64,000 bases of DNA, taken from JALEFZ01 sp039817415. GTDB taxonomy: Bacteria > Bacteroidota > Bacteroidia > J057. How positions within the stretch are numbered: position 1 is the first letter of the stretch; every line of letters starts with the position of its first letter. This document shows, piece by piece, positions 34,742 to 43,165 of the stretch. The position numbers and the translations under genes are program-made. The stretch is taken from positions 1-64,000 of the forward strand of contig JBCBVV010000002.1 of the NCBI GenBank assembly GCA_039817415.1, given 5' to 3'. The notes under the pieces were generated by a model. That model was not told where the DNA came from. It saw only the letters and a list, made by a program, of their open reading frames with translations, and did not search any database.

Positions 34742-36832
34742 TCACCTAAGGGTGATTAGCTGTTGGTTTCTGTCTTGACGAGCTGGGGTACGCCATTCCT
34801 TATTGATAGCCTTATACACGACCTGATGAATGCGTTGCCTAATCCGCATTTCATTGATGGTGAAATTATTGGCATAAGGATGAACTCGGTTGGAGAGGAA
34901 TACAAAGATGAGATCCTCTTCAGGATCCACCCAGAGGCAGGTTCCTGTAAATCCTGTATGGCCGAAAGATGAAAGGGAGGCCGATTCCGCAACCAAATAG
35001 TCTGTATTTCTGGGAGGTTTGTCAAAACCGAATCCTCTGTGGCCAGATTGTCTTCTAGTAAAGGTATTAATGGTAGAATCCGCTAAATATCGCTTCCCGC
35101 CGTACTCCCCCTTGTTCAATAGCATTTGGGCAAGTATACAAAGATCATTTGCGTTGGAGAATAAGCCCGCATTTCCAGAAACACCTCCTAATAGCGTGGC
35201 AATAGGATCGTGGACATAGCCATGTACAACCGATTCCCGCCATCCTTCTCTTGCCGTAGGGATGAGTCTGTAAAGCGGAAGGGTATCTGCAGGATTGAAT
35301 TGGGTGTGTTGCAGCCCTAGGGGATTAAAAAACTCGGATTCAAGAAAGCGGGGAAGGGGGACTTGATTGATAGAGTCTACTAGCCGTTGTAGCAAGACCA
35401 TGTTGACATCACTGTATCTGTAGCGGGCAGAGTCTACGTACAAGCTTTTTACCTCATTCCATAAGCTATCCATGAAATTATAAGATGGTGGCAAATAACG
35501 GCTTTCAGGCCTTCGCAATTGCCTTCTCCATATACGCTGGTAGTATACAATGGGCAGTCCTGAAGGGAGCCCTGAGGTATGTGTCAGCAAGTTTCTGACT
35601 GGAATATCAAATACAGGAGTTGATTCCTGAACCTCCCCTTTTCCTCTTACCCATTTGCCTAAAACAACCATAGAATCCCCAACGAGTGTAGTGTCTCGTA
35701 GCAAAAACTCCAATCGGCTACTATCCTCGGATAAATCATTTAGCATGGAGAAGAAATCCTCTATGGCAAGCGAATCGTACACCTTTATCCGATTTGGCAC
35801 AAAGGAGCCATCTTTGAAGTAAGTGTTTAAGGGAGCAGTCAGTTGGAGATTCCCTTGGTCATATACTTTCATGCTGGCCAGAGTGGTCGCAGCTACCTTG
35901 GTTACAGAGGCTATATCATACAAATCATTTTTCCGAACAGGTCTATTTTTTCTATACGTATGGTATCCAAAAGCCTTGTGATAGACCACATGCCCCTTTC
36001 TTGCCACGAGTACTTGACAGCCTGGAAAGGCAAATGAATCGATAGCCTGTTTTACAATAAAGTCAATTTGATTCAATGAATCAGCCGGGATGCCCACACG
36101 TTCAGGCTCAGAATAAGCCAAGCGAATTTTATCCGTTGTAAACTCATCTCTAACACTGAGCAAACGAGAAAGCCGATCAGGAATACTCCTTAAAACAGGT
36201 ACGCCTCCAAACAATACCTGTGCAGAAATCATTTGAGCCACACTTTGCGAAGAAGGAACTTGAACAATGGTGTTGTGGTCGGAAATGCTCTTAAGTTTGG
36301 CTGCCCGATCAAAGTTTACCACCACCACCTCAGCCTTTTTGCTCAATTTATTGACAATTCTACTGATTCGCTTTTCCGAGACATTGGGGGCATTAAGCGC
36401 AACAATCAGAATGCTATTTCTTCCGCCTTTGATAGAGGGAATACGCAAACCAAATTGGGTATGGTAGTTGCTAAGAGGCGCATATAAATTCAAATATTCC
36501 TCAAAATAGGGAAGTCGATTTCCTACCGTCAAAAGTTGGAACTCCGTGTCTTCTAATCTTGGAAAAGGAATGAGATTTACCTTGTTCTGGAGCAAGAGCA
36601 TAGAGGCTCGGACTGCTTCCAGTTCTGAGAGTTGGACCATTCTGACACGTGCCGGATTGCCTATGTCGGAGCTGTCTGCCCACACCGTAAATTCGTAGTT
36701 CTGAAGTTGTTCAGGAACGATTTTAGTCATTCCACTTGCCATTCCTACTCCTTGCCAAATCAACAGGGCGCCCATCCCCAATAACAAGGGGACCCAAAGC
36801 GTACGCTTCAATTTCGGGCTAAAAATTGACAT
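34742..36832 (-). CDS. Serine hydrolase (class C beta-lactamase-like) fused to a GH3 C-terminal-like domain
   Basis: 696 residues. An N-terminal membrane anchor (WVPLLLGMGALLIWQGVGM) is followed by about 230 residues resembling the C-terminal domain of family-3 glycoside hydrolases: AVRASMLLLQNKVNLIPF (compare 'RASIxLLKNxxxLLPL'), ILIVALNAPNVS, VVVVNFDRAA and ISAQVLFGGVPVL. From about 270 on there is a beta-lactamase/PBP-like domain with SVTK (near 310), YSDVN (near 470) and GHTGFTG (near 624). In many Bacteroidota this architecture has a full GH3 catalytic domain in front (about 970 residues); here it is absent. The likely role is in cell-wall or cell-wall-fragment metabolism in the periplasm. 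Confidence 0.85.
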   Translation of the reverse strand: MSIFSPKLKRTLWVPLLLGMGALLIWQGVGMASGMTKIVPEQLQNYEFTVWADSSDIGNPARVRMVQLSELEAVRASMLLLQNKVNLIPFPRLEDTEFQLLTVGNRLPYFEEYLNLYAPLSNYHTQFGLRIPSIKGGRNSILIVALNAPNVSEKRISRIVNKLSKKAEVVVVNFDRAAKLKSISDHNTIVQVPSSQSVAQMISAQVLFGGVPVLRSIPDRLSRLLSVRDEFTTDKIRLAYSEPERVGIPADSLNQIDFIVKQAIDSFAFPGCQVLVARKGHVVYHKAFGYHTYRKNRPVRKNDLYDIASVTKVAATTLASMKVYDQGNLQLTAPLNTYFKDGSFVPNRIKVYDSLAIEDFFSMLNDLSEDSSRLEFLLRDTTLVGDSMVVLGKWVRGKGEVQESTPVFDIPVRNLLTHTSGLPSGLPIVYYQRIWRRQLRRPESRYLPPSYNFMDSLWNEVKSLYVDSARYRYSDVNMVLLQRLVDSINQVPLPRFLESEFFNPLGLQHTQFNPADTLPLYRLIPTAREGWRESVVHGYVHDPIATLLGGVSGNAGLFSNANDLCILAQMLLNKGEYGGKRYLADSTINTFTRRQSGHRGFGFDKPPRNTDYLVAESASLSSFGHTGFTGTCLWVDPEEDLIFVFLSNRVHPYANNFTINEMRIRQRIHQVVYKAINKEWRTPARQDRNQQLITLR

Positions 36833-36961
36833 GTGGCGAAGTCTGTGACTAATTGTAGAAATGGCTGTCAGGAGGATGTAAAAGCCAGTTTTAAGTTACC
36901 GCAATTTGACTGCCAACTTTCACAAAAATGACTTAAATGATAAAATTGGAGGGTAAGTTGA

Positions 36962-37001
36962 TGTTCCTAAAGGAACAAGTCAAGGCAATTTTGTATGTTT
37001 G
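36962..37001 (+). promoter_or_regulatory. Palindrome plus -7-like box upstream of the GTPase operon
   Basis: TGTTCCTAAAGGAACA (36962-36977) is a perfect 7-bp inverted repeat with a 2-nt centre. Sixteen nt downstream lies TATGTTTG (36994-37001), a full match to the Bacteroidota TAnnTTTG box. No canonical TTTG -33 element is present; the palindrome occupies that position, which would suit a regulated promoter. The arrangement is seen in sequence; the role is inferred. Confidence 0.4.
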
Positions 37002-37170
37002 ATTTCAGGCTATGACTTCATAGTCAATATTTATTTGCTTGATTGTCAGTGTCTCCCGCCATAGTTATGGCATGGGGAAATTTGGCTCAAAGGAGAAATG
37101 ATTGTATCATACCTTTTTGAAAAAATTAAAAGGGAATAAACAATCCCATTCTCTTGAAGATTTGAATCAC

Positions 37171-38067
37171 ATGGACGAAAAGAATCCTTTGCAAAAAAAG
37201 TCCATCAAGGCGAACAGATCGGAGGAAGGCTTCTTTGGGGAGGTGAAGAAATTCTTCCTCAAAGAAGAGCATAAAGTACAGGACGACCTTTACGAAAGAC
37301 TGAATGAGATTGAAAGTTTACTGGCTTCCAGTGATAAGCTGGACAAGAAGCTTAAGCCTCATTTTGACAAGCATCTTGAAGAGCATGTAACCTATCTTCA
37401 GGAAAACTACCCTGATCTATTCGGGAAATATATGGCTACTGCCATCAAAAAAGGTATCAAGGACTCCCAAGAGGAGATCATTGATGCCCTATACCCGATT
37501 ATTGGTAAGCTAATCTCAAAATTCTTGAGGATGGAATTGGAGAAGCTATCCCAAATGATCGACCAACGTCTTCAGGATCCCTTCTCATTTGACAATCTCA
37601 AACTTAGGGTAAAGGCCTTGTTCAGCGGGGTCTCTTATGAGGAAATGTTAATCACCCGGATGGGCAGACCTCAGGTAGAAGAGGTATTTTTGATCAACAA
37701 AGAAAACGGTTTACCACTAGGGCATTTTTCAATTGATTCTGTTACCCAACCTCAGGCTGTAGCTGGTATGCTGACAGGTATTAAGGACTTTGTAGAACAT
37801 GCCTTTGAGAAGGAAGACACGGAATTAGAAACATTATCCTACGATAAGTATGAAATCATACTTTTTAACTTTGAAACCTTTTATTTTGCCACAGTAGTGG
37901 AGGGAAAGCCACATGCAATTTTTCGCAAGGAATTGTATGACACAGCCATGAATTTTTGCGAAAAGCACCCGATTTGGGTCAAAGAAGCCATTACAGGAGC
38001 CTCACAGGCCCAGGTAGGCGAAGCCTTGAAAGACCATTTTCATGAAATCAACCAACATCCTAAATAA
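37171..38067 (+). CDS. Coiled-coil protein with C-terminal longin/roadblock-like domain
   Basis: 298 residues from the ATG at 37171; a TTG at 37102 preceded by AGGAG at good spacing would add 23 residues and cannot be excluded. The N-terminal half is helical and charged, probably a coiled coil. The C-terminal third reads VEEVFLINKENGLPLGHFSID, AVAGMLTGIKDFVEHAFEK, LETLSYDKYEIILFNFETFYFATVVEGKP. This strand-strand-helix-strand pattern is like the roadblock/longin folds that partner small GTPases, and the SGVSYEEMLITR lead-in is also seen before such domains in OmpA-like proteins of cyanobacteria and Bacteroidota. The stop overlaps the GTPase start by 26 nt, implying co-translation. A GAP or GEF-like role for the GTPase is inferred from MglA/MglB-type pairs. 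Confidence 0.75.
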   Translation: MDEKNPLQKKSIKANRSEEGFFGEVKKFFLKEEHKVQDDLYERLNEIESLLASSDKLDKKLKPHFDKHLEEHVTYLQENYPDLFGKYMATAIKKGIKDSQEEIIDALYPIIGKLISKFLRMELEKLSQMIDQRLQDPFSFDNLKLRVKALFSGVSYEEMLITRMGRPQVEEVFLINKENGLPLGHFSIDSVTQPQAVAGMLTGIKDFVEHAFEKEDTELETLSYDKYEIILFNFETFYFATVVEGKPHAIFRKELYDTAMNFCEKHPIWVKEAITGASQAQVGEALKDHFHEINQHPK

Positions 38068-38554
38068 AAAAATTGCCCTTCTCGGAAGCCACGCTGTCGG
38101 AAAGACCTCTCTGATCAGCCGTTTTGTAGAGGGAATTTTTCCTGAAAAGTATTTATCTACCATCGGACTCAAGGTGGATACGAAGACCCTTCAGGTAGAC
38201 GACTATCAACTTGACTTGGTTATATGGGATATCGCAGGTCAAGATAATCCTGCTAGAATTCCCCATTACTACCTGAATGGCTGCTCTGGCTATATTTATG
38301 TGGTTGATTTAAGCCGCCCTAGTACCTATGAAGACATTGTGTCAAGGCTGACATTGTTAAAAGGAATGCTTCCACAAGCTCCTTTTGTAGTGGTGGGTAA
38401 CAAAATGGATTTGCTATCGTCTCAAGAGTTAGAGGAAATCCAAACGAACTGCCCAGTCGAGATTGAAATCACGACCAGTGCCAAAACTGGAGATAGAGTA
38501 GAAGAGTTGTTCAGTATGCTAGGAAAAAAATTGATCCATACTCATGAGCATTGA
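38042..38554 (+). CDS. Rab/Ras-like small GTPase
   Basis: 170 residues with every G box: G1 GSHAVGKTS (15-23), G2 Thr40 in YLSTIGLKVDTK, G3 WDIAGQD (62-68, with the Ras Gln61 equivalent at 67), G4 NKMD (120-123) and G5 SAK (146-148). The spacing and the WDxAGQ motif are those of Rab/Ras-type rather than translation GTPases. It lacks the C-terminal Cys used for prenylation in eukaryotes and has no membrane segment. The first 26 nt overlap the longin/roadblock-like gene and the last 11 nt overlap the PAS-like gene. The cell process it controls is unknown; polarity, motility or envelope assembly are possibilities given MglA precedent and the lpxK neighbour. Confidence 0.93.
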   Translation: MKSTNILNKKIALLGSHAVGKTSLISRFVEGIFPEKYLSTIGLKVDTKTLQVDDYQLDLVIWDIAGQDNPARIPHYYLNGCSGYIYVVDLSRPSTYEDIVSRLTLLKGMLPQAPFVVVGNKMDLLSSQELEEIQTNCPVEIEITTSAKTGDRVEELFSMLGKKLIHTHEH

Positions 38555-38960
38555 TACCCTGAAATTGAGGTATTGTAGTCAGTTTTTACAGACGGTCATT
38601 TTTGATCGATCAGGTGCTTTTATTGAGTCCTGTGATAGCATGACGGATACGACTTTGTGGGCGGGACAAAATATCTTTGAAATGTTTCCTGTGTTGGCGA
38701 GCATGAAAGATCCCATTCAAATGTTGGATCAGGCGGCTAAACCCATTTCCCTCCCCATGGTCGAGATGTCCATTGGAAGCCTCAAGGGTGTTTTTGACTT
38801 TGATATCTATGTCCATCCCCAAGATCAAGACAAAAGAGTGTGGATGTTCATGAACAGTACCATGGTTTATCGCTATCTTCAGGAAATCCAGCAGGAGAGA
38901 AATGTCCTGCGCATGGAATTAGAAGACCTTAAAAGAGGTCGCTCCATCCAAAGAAGATAA
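38544..38960 (+). CDS. Small PAS-like protein of the GTPase operon
   Basis: 138 residues. It reads FLQTVIFDRSGAFIESCDSM, GQNIFEMFPVLASM, SLKGVFDFDIYVHP and KRVWMFMNSTMVYRYLQEIQQERN, which follows the strand-helix-strand order of a PAS domain and ends in the helix that in PAS proteins joins to an output module. Here nothing follows but a short charged tail (MELEDLKRGRSIQRR), so it would act in trans. It overlaps the GTPase gene by 11 nt, which strongly suggests a shared function. PAS assignment is by pattern and not certain. Confidence 0.7.
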   Translation: MSIDTLKLRYCSQFLQTVIFDRSGAFIESCDSMTDTTLWAGQNIFEMFPVLASMKDPIQMLDQAAKPISLPMVEMSIGSLKGVFDFDIYVHPQDQDKRVWMFMNSTMVYRYLQEIQQERNVLRMELEDLKRGRSIQRR

Positions 38961-38962
38961 GC

Positions 38963-40006
38963 GTGAGACTTCTTTCCTTATTATTATTCCCTTTTTCTAT
39001 TTTATATGCTTTTATCCTTTTTCTAAGGAGGAAGCTTTATGCGCTAGGATTTCTTTCTTCATATGATTCTAGCCTTCCTGTTATTTCTGTAGGCAATCTA
39101 TCTACGGGAGGTACAGGCAAAACCCCCTTTTCTGAATGGTTGATCCGATATCTATTGGCCCTTGGGAAAAAGCCAGCTTATTTGAGTCGAGGGTATGGAA
39201 GAGAGACAAAAGGGCTCTTGGGAGTTAATCCGCTAAAGGGGGATGCGGCACAATTTGGGGATGAAGCCTTACAAGTAGCGTTGAAGTTCCCAACCATTGA
39301 GGTGGTAGTATCGGAAAACAGGAAGGTCGGCCTGCAATACTTAGAACAAAAAGGGGGAATAGATGTAGTAATCTTAGACGACGCCTTTCAGCATGTAAAA
39401 GTGAAGCGCGATCTAGATCTGGTCATGGTTGACGCCCAAAGAATGCCAGATGAGGATTTTGTCCTTCCCATGGGGAGTTTGCGAGAAGGTCGTCAAAGTT
39501 TAAAGAAAGCGGACTTGATAGTATTGAATAAACTGGCAGTAGGAGAGAATCCAGCAAGTAAAATCAAGAGGTTAGCTGCCTACAATCGTCACGTTCTTGC
39601 CATTAAGCCTGTCTTTCAAACAGCATATCACTTTTCAGGAGAGGCTCTACCTGCCATAGACAAAGCGGGGGTTTCCTTGATAGCATTTGCTGGTTTGGGA
39701 AACAATCGTCATTTCTTTCAGATGCTTAAGGAGAATGGGTGGACCTTAGAGGAAAGTCTGTCTTTTCGAGATCATTATTCCTACAGCGAGAAGGACATTG
39801 AAAGGCTCATTTCTTTGGCGGGTAAGAAAGTTGGCAAAAGAGAATTGCTGATTGCTACAACTGAAAAGGATTATATGCGTTTGAAGAATTATAGAGGTCT
39901 TCATTCGGCAGAATTGCAAAAATGGATATATTTTCCTGTAGAGGTGGAATGGTTATCAGGAAAAGATAACTTTATTCAACTGTTGAATGAACACGTCATG
40001 TCATAG
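38963..40006 (+). CDS. lpxK: Tetraacyldisaccharide 4'-kinase
   Basis: 347 residues from GTG at 38963, two nt after the previous stop. LpxK phosphorylates the 4' position of the lipid A precursor on the cytoplasmic face of the inner membrane. Signatures: N-terminal membrane helix, P-loop VGNLSTGGTGKTPF, YLSRGYGRET, FGDEALQVALKFP, VVILDDAFQHVKVKRDLDLVMVDA and FAGLGNNRHFF. Its tight linkage to the small-GTPase trio suggests one transcript. Confidence 0.96.
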   Translation: MRLLSLLLFPFSILYAFILFLRRKLYALGFLSSYDSSLPVISVGNLSTGGTGKTPFSEWLIRYLLALGKKPAYLSRGYGRETKGLLGVNPLKGDAAQFGDEALQVALKFPTIEVVVSENRKVGLQYLEQKGGIDVVILDDAFQHVKVKRDLDLVMVDAQRMPDEDFVLPMGSLREGRQSLKKADLIVLNKLAVGENPASKIKRLAAYNRHVLAIKPVFQTAYHFSGEALPAIDKAGVSLIAFAGLGNNRHFFQMLKENGWTLEESLSFRDHYSYSEKDIERLISLAGKKVGKRELLIATTEKDYMRLKNYRGLHSAELQKWIYFPVEVEWLSGKDNFIQLLNEHVMS

Positions 40007-40026
40007 CCCAGAATCTTGTAGTTAGT

Positions 40027-41175
40027 ATGCGTTTAGCCATTATTTCCCTTAGTAGCTTCGTTATGTGGGGATTGATTGCCTGCAGCAATCAGGCCGGAAA
40101 AGTCGACCCTGTAGGTTTTGTCATTAAGGCGAGAGTAGAAACAGAAGCAGTAAAAAGTGCGGGTGATGCCGCAGACGACCCAGCCGTTTGGATCAACCCC
40201 GTCAATCGAAAACGGAGCCTCATATTCGCTTCAGATACCAAAGATGGTATACTTGCCTATGACCTCAAAGGCAAACAAAAAGCGTATTACCCCATAGGAA
40301 AAGTAAATAATATAGATGTAGTCTATGGACTAAAGCTAGATTCTACCAAATCCATTGACCTCCTAGGCTGTACCAAGCCAGGCTTTAATACACTCGAAAT
40401 TTTTAAAATTCAGCCCAATACTGGATTGCTGAAATCCATTACTTCAGATGCCCTCTTCTCTTCTGTAGGGGAAGTATACGGCATGTGCATGTACAAAAGT
40501 GCTGTAAGCGGAAAGATATATGCGTTTGTAGGAGGAAGAAAAGGGGAAGTGGAACAATGGGAGCTTCAGGTAGTCGGTAATGAATTGCTCTCTGGAGAAA
40601 TCGTGAGGAAATTCTCTCTGCCATCAAAATGTGAAGGAATGGTAGCAGACCATGAGTTAGGCTATTTGTATATCGCAGAAGAAAACAATGCCATTTGGCG
40701 TATTGCCGCTGAGCCGGATCAAACAGATGATAGATTTCTAGTTACCAGTTTAGAAGGAAATAAAAAATTAGCGGCTGATCTTGAAGGATTGGCTATTTAC
40801 CCAGCAGCCAACAAAGATGGCTTCCTCATTGCCTCCTCTCAAGGGAACAGTAGCTATGCTATCTTCAAAAGGACTGCCCCTTATCCTTACTTAGGATCAT
40901 TTCACATTGGGAGTGGAGAAGAGATTGATGGAACCAACCAAACGGATGGAATAGAAGTGGTGAATTTGCCTATGGGAGAAGATTTTCCGCTGGGAATGTT
41001 TATTGCCCAGGATGGGTCAAACCTGACTCCCGAAGGCAAACGCACCAATCAAAATTTCAAGCTGGTCGGTTGGGATCAAATCATGGATTCTTTAGGTTCT
41101 CATGCCCTGATTGATACCGTCTACCATCCTTTTCTTAAGCCGAAGCTGGATCAGACAGTAAGTGTCCTTCCTTGA
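40027..41175 (+). CDS. Beta-propeller phytase, lipoprotein
   Basis: 382 residues. Signal sequence with lipobox LIAC places it in the outer membrane or periplasm. The mature protein has the start typical of beta-propeller phytases (SAGDAADDPAVWINPVNRKRSLIFASDTKDGILAYDLKGKQ), a middle CEGMVADHELGYLYIAEENNAIWRI and a late YAIFKR followed by GSGEEIDGTNQTDGIEV, giving the calcium-binding acidic sites of the family. It hydrolyses phytate, releasing phosphate. It starts 20 nt after lpxK. Its last 41 nt overlap the 3' end of the convergent MATE gene. Confidence 0.92.
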   Translation: MRLAIISLSSFVMWGLIACSNQAGKVDPVGFVIKARVETEAVKSAGDAADDPAVWINPVNRKRSLIFASDTKDGILAYDLKGKQKAYYPIGKVNNIDVVYGLKLDSTKSIDLLGCTKPGFNTLEIFKIQPNTGLLKSITSDALFSSVGEVYGMCMYKSAVSGKIYAFVGGRKGEVEQWELQVVGNELLSGEIVRKFSLPSKCEGMVADHELGYLYIAEENNAIWRIAAEPDQTDDRFLVTSLEGNKKLAADLEGLAIYPAANKDGFLIASSQGNSSYAIFKRTAPYPYLGSFHIGSGEEIDGTNQTDGIEVVNLPMGEDFPLGMFIAQDGSNLTPEGKRTNQNFKLVGWDQIMDSLGSHALIDTVYHPFLKPKLDQTVSVLP

Positions 41176-42556
41176 TCTCATTTTTTTGCTGGTTCCGAAT
41201 GGAGTCCTGTGTTAACCACCAGAAACGCCAGCTCAGCAGAACGGCTACCAGGAAAAGACTGATGACAAATCCAGCCCAGATTCCAATAACGCCAAGTTCC
41301 AATGGAAATGCGAGGGCCCATCCAACTGGTAGATTGATGACCCAATAGGCGACGAAGGTAATGATCGTTGGAATTCGTACATCCTGTATGCCTCGAAGTG
41401 CACCCAAAGCAACAGCTTGGATACCGTCGAATAAGGCAAACATACCGGCAATGACCATGAGGAGAGAAGCTACTTCCAATACATACTCATTGTTGTTGAA
41501 GAATGGAGGAAAGAAATCTCTTCCCACAAAAAAGATAATAGCAGCAAATACCATAAAGATGGAGCCGAGTAGGATACCGGTAACGCCTGCATATTGAACA
41601 TTCTGTAGGTCTTTTCTACCCAAGTAATCACCAACCCGAATCGCAGTTCCAGAGGAAATTCCCAGAACGACCATATAGGCCAAGGCAGCCATGTTCAAGG
41701 CAATTTGATGGGCAGCTCTGTCAGCAGAACCTTTCTCCAACAAGCCTATCATCAAAGTAGATCCACCAAAAGCTGCTACCTCAAAGAAATATTGGAGGCC
41801 AGAGGGAATTCCTATCTCGAGGATCTTTTTGATGATTTTACCATTGAGTTGGTTCCAGCCTTCGGTCAATTTGTAAGGCTTAAAGCGCTTATGAAGAAAG
41901 ATATAAGCAAAAATCATGATGGTCATGATACCTCGACTCACCAAGGTTCCTATACCTGCGCCATCAAGTTCTAGTCTTGGAAAACCCCAGTACCCAAAGA
42001 TGAGCAACCAATTGACAAATACATTGATCCCAAGGCCTGCAAGTGTAATAATCATGGCCAGCCTTGTTATGGACAATCCATCTGCAAATTGCTTCGCCAC
42101 TAGAAACAACAACATAGGGAGAACAGAAAGACTCAAAATTCTCATATAAGAATAGGCATAGGCCACATCCTCCTTAGGTTGTCCTATGTAGGGCAAGAGT
42201 TCAGCAGAAAAGAATACAAGCAATCCAATGATGACAGACGAAATAACACCTACCCAAGTACCCTGGACGAAGTATTCCCCAGCTTTTTCAGATTTGTTAG
42301 AGCCCATCGCTTCAGCCACCAATGGGGAAATCGCAAAGGTGATCCCAAACCCAATGATGGTGATGATGAAGAAAAAGGTATTGGCTAAGGTGGCTGCCGA
42401 TAAGTGAACATAGGATATTTGCCCAATCATCAGGTTGTCAATAAAGCTCATCAAATACTGGCCTACCTGACCGATAATGACAGGTATTGACAGTTTTAAT
42501 GTGGCTTCCGCATGTTGTTGATAAGATTGTCTTCGAGAAGGTAAGGATTCAGACAT
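41135..42556 (-). CDS. MATE family multidrug exporter (NorM-like)
   Basis: 473 residues from the ATG at 42556; the open frame extends 29 codons further but the MATE domain begins after residue 15. About twelve membrane helices in two six-helix halves. Family features include LSIPVIIGQVGQYLMSFIDNLMIGQI in helix 1, FAISPLVAEAMG in helix 2, and in the second half FGGSTLMIGLLEKGSADRAAHQIALNMAALAYMVVLGISSGTAIRVGDYLG. It exports cationic compounds against Na+ or H+. Convergent with the phytase, with a 41-nt overlap. Confidence 0.95.
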   Translation of the reverse strand: MSESLPSRRQSYQQHAEATLKLSIPVIIGQVGQYLMSFIDNLMIGQISYVHLSAATLANTFFFIITIIGFGITFAISPLVAEAMGSNKSEKAGEYFVQGTWVGVISSVIIGLLVFFSAELLPYIGQPKEDVAYAYSYMRILSLSVLPMLLFLVAKQFADGLSITRLAMIITLAGLGINVFVNWLLIFGYWGFPRLELDGAGIGTLVSRGIMTIMIFAYIFLHKRFKPYKLTEGWNQLNGKIIKKILEIGIPSGLQYFFEVAAFGGSTLMIGLLEKGSADRAAHQIALNMAALAYMVVLGISSGTAIRVGDYLGRKDLQNVQYAGVTGILLGSIFMVFAAIIFFVGRDFFPPFFNNNEYVLEVASLLMVIAGMFALFDGIQAVALGALRGIQDVRIPTIITFVAYWVINLPVGWALAFPLELGVIGIWAGFVISLFLVAVLLSWRFWWLTQDSIRNQQKNEIKEGHLLSDPASA

Positions 42557-42759
42557 GTAGTGTCGTATTGGTGTACAAAGGTAGGTGATGGTAAGGTATT
42601 GTCCGAACACAAAACACCCGACCTGGAAAGGGAGAGTTTCCAAGAAGGGTGTATGCGATGGGAAACGGAGGATAAGGATGCGAGGTTACGACAATTGATA
42701 GAATTAATTGAAAATTAATGACTTTTGAGCCATACTTGAGACTTACTTGACTAGGAATC

Positions 42760-42791
42760 TTTGATTTATGGAATGTCTTTGTCTATATTTG
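42760..42791 (+). promoter_or_regulatory. Bacteroidota-type promoter of rpsO
   Basis: TTTG at 42760-42763, then 20 nt, then TATATTTG at 42784-42791: a full match to the -33 TTTG / -7 TAnnTTTG consensus known in Bacteroidota. It lies 35 nt before the rpsO start. Confidence 0.8.
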
Positions 42792-42826
42792 CACTTCTAA
42801 AATTAAAGTCATTTACATTAACATTC

Positions 42827-43102
42827 ATGTATCTTTACAAGGAACTGAAGCAGGAGATTTTTACGAAGCACGGATACAAAAAATCTGAGACAGATACAGG
42901 TTCTCCTGAGGCTCAAATCGCGCTTTTTACATATAGAATTGCACATTTGACTGAGCATCTTAAGAAAAACAAAAAAGATGCTTCTACTCGCCTAGGTCTT
43001 CAAAAGCTGGTTGGTAAGCGTCGTCGCCTATTGACCTATCTAAAGAAGAAAGACATCGAACGCTACCGCGCGATCATCAAAGAATTAGGACTACGTAAGT
43101 AA
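42827..43102 (+). CDS. rpsO: 30S ribosomal protein S15
   Basis: 91 residues from the ATG at 42827; the frame extends upstream over the promoter but the conserved protein starts here (family length about 89). Signatures: TDTGSPEAQIALFTYRIAHLTEHLKKNKKDASTRLGLQKLVGKRRRLLTYL. S15 binds the central domain of 16S rRNA early in 30S assembly. It is directly followed by pnp, the classic rpsO-pnp pair. Confidence 0.98.
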   Translation: MYLYKELKQEIFTKHGYKKSETDTGSPEAQIALFTYRIAHLTEHLKKNKKDASTRLGLQKLVGKRRRLLTYLKKKDIERYRAIIKELGLRK

Positions 43103-43165
43103 TCCTCTAGCTAACTTTTGCCAATACGGGCAAACGTAGACACATTAGAAGAGCATCTCCTATTT

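Noticed and set aside
37098..37139. 13-codon frame after AGGAG before the longin/roadblock-like gene
   Set aside because: The AGGAG is only 2 nt from this ATG but well spaced for the TTG at 37102, and the peptide is too short to support.
43118..43165. 16-codon extension of pnp from TTG
   Set aside because: It lies before the conserved PNPase N-terminus, and the ATG at 43166 gives the normal length.
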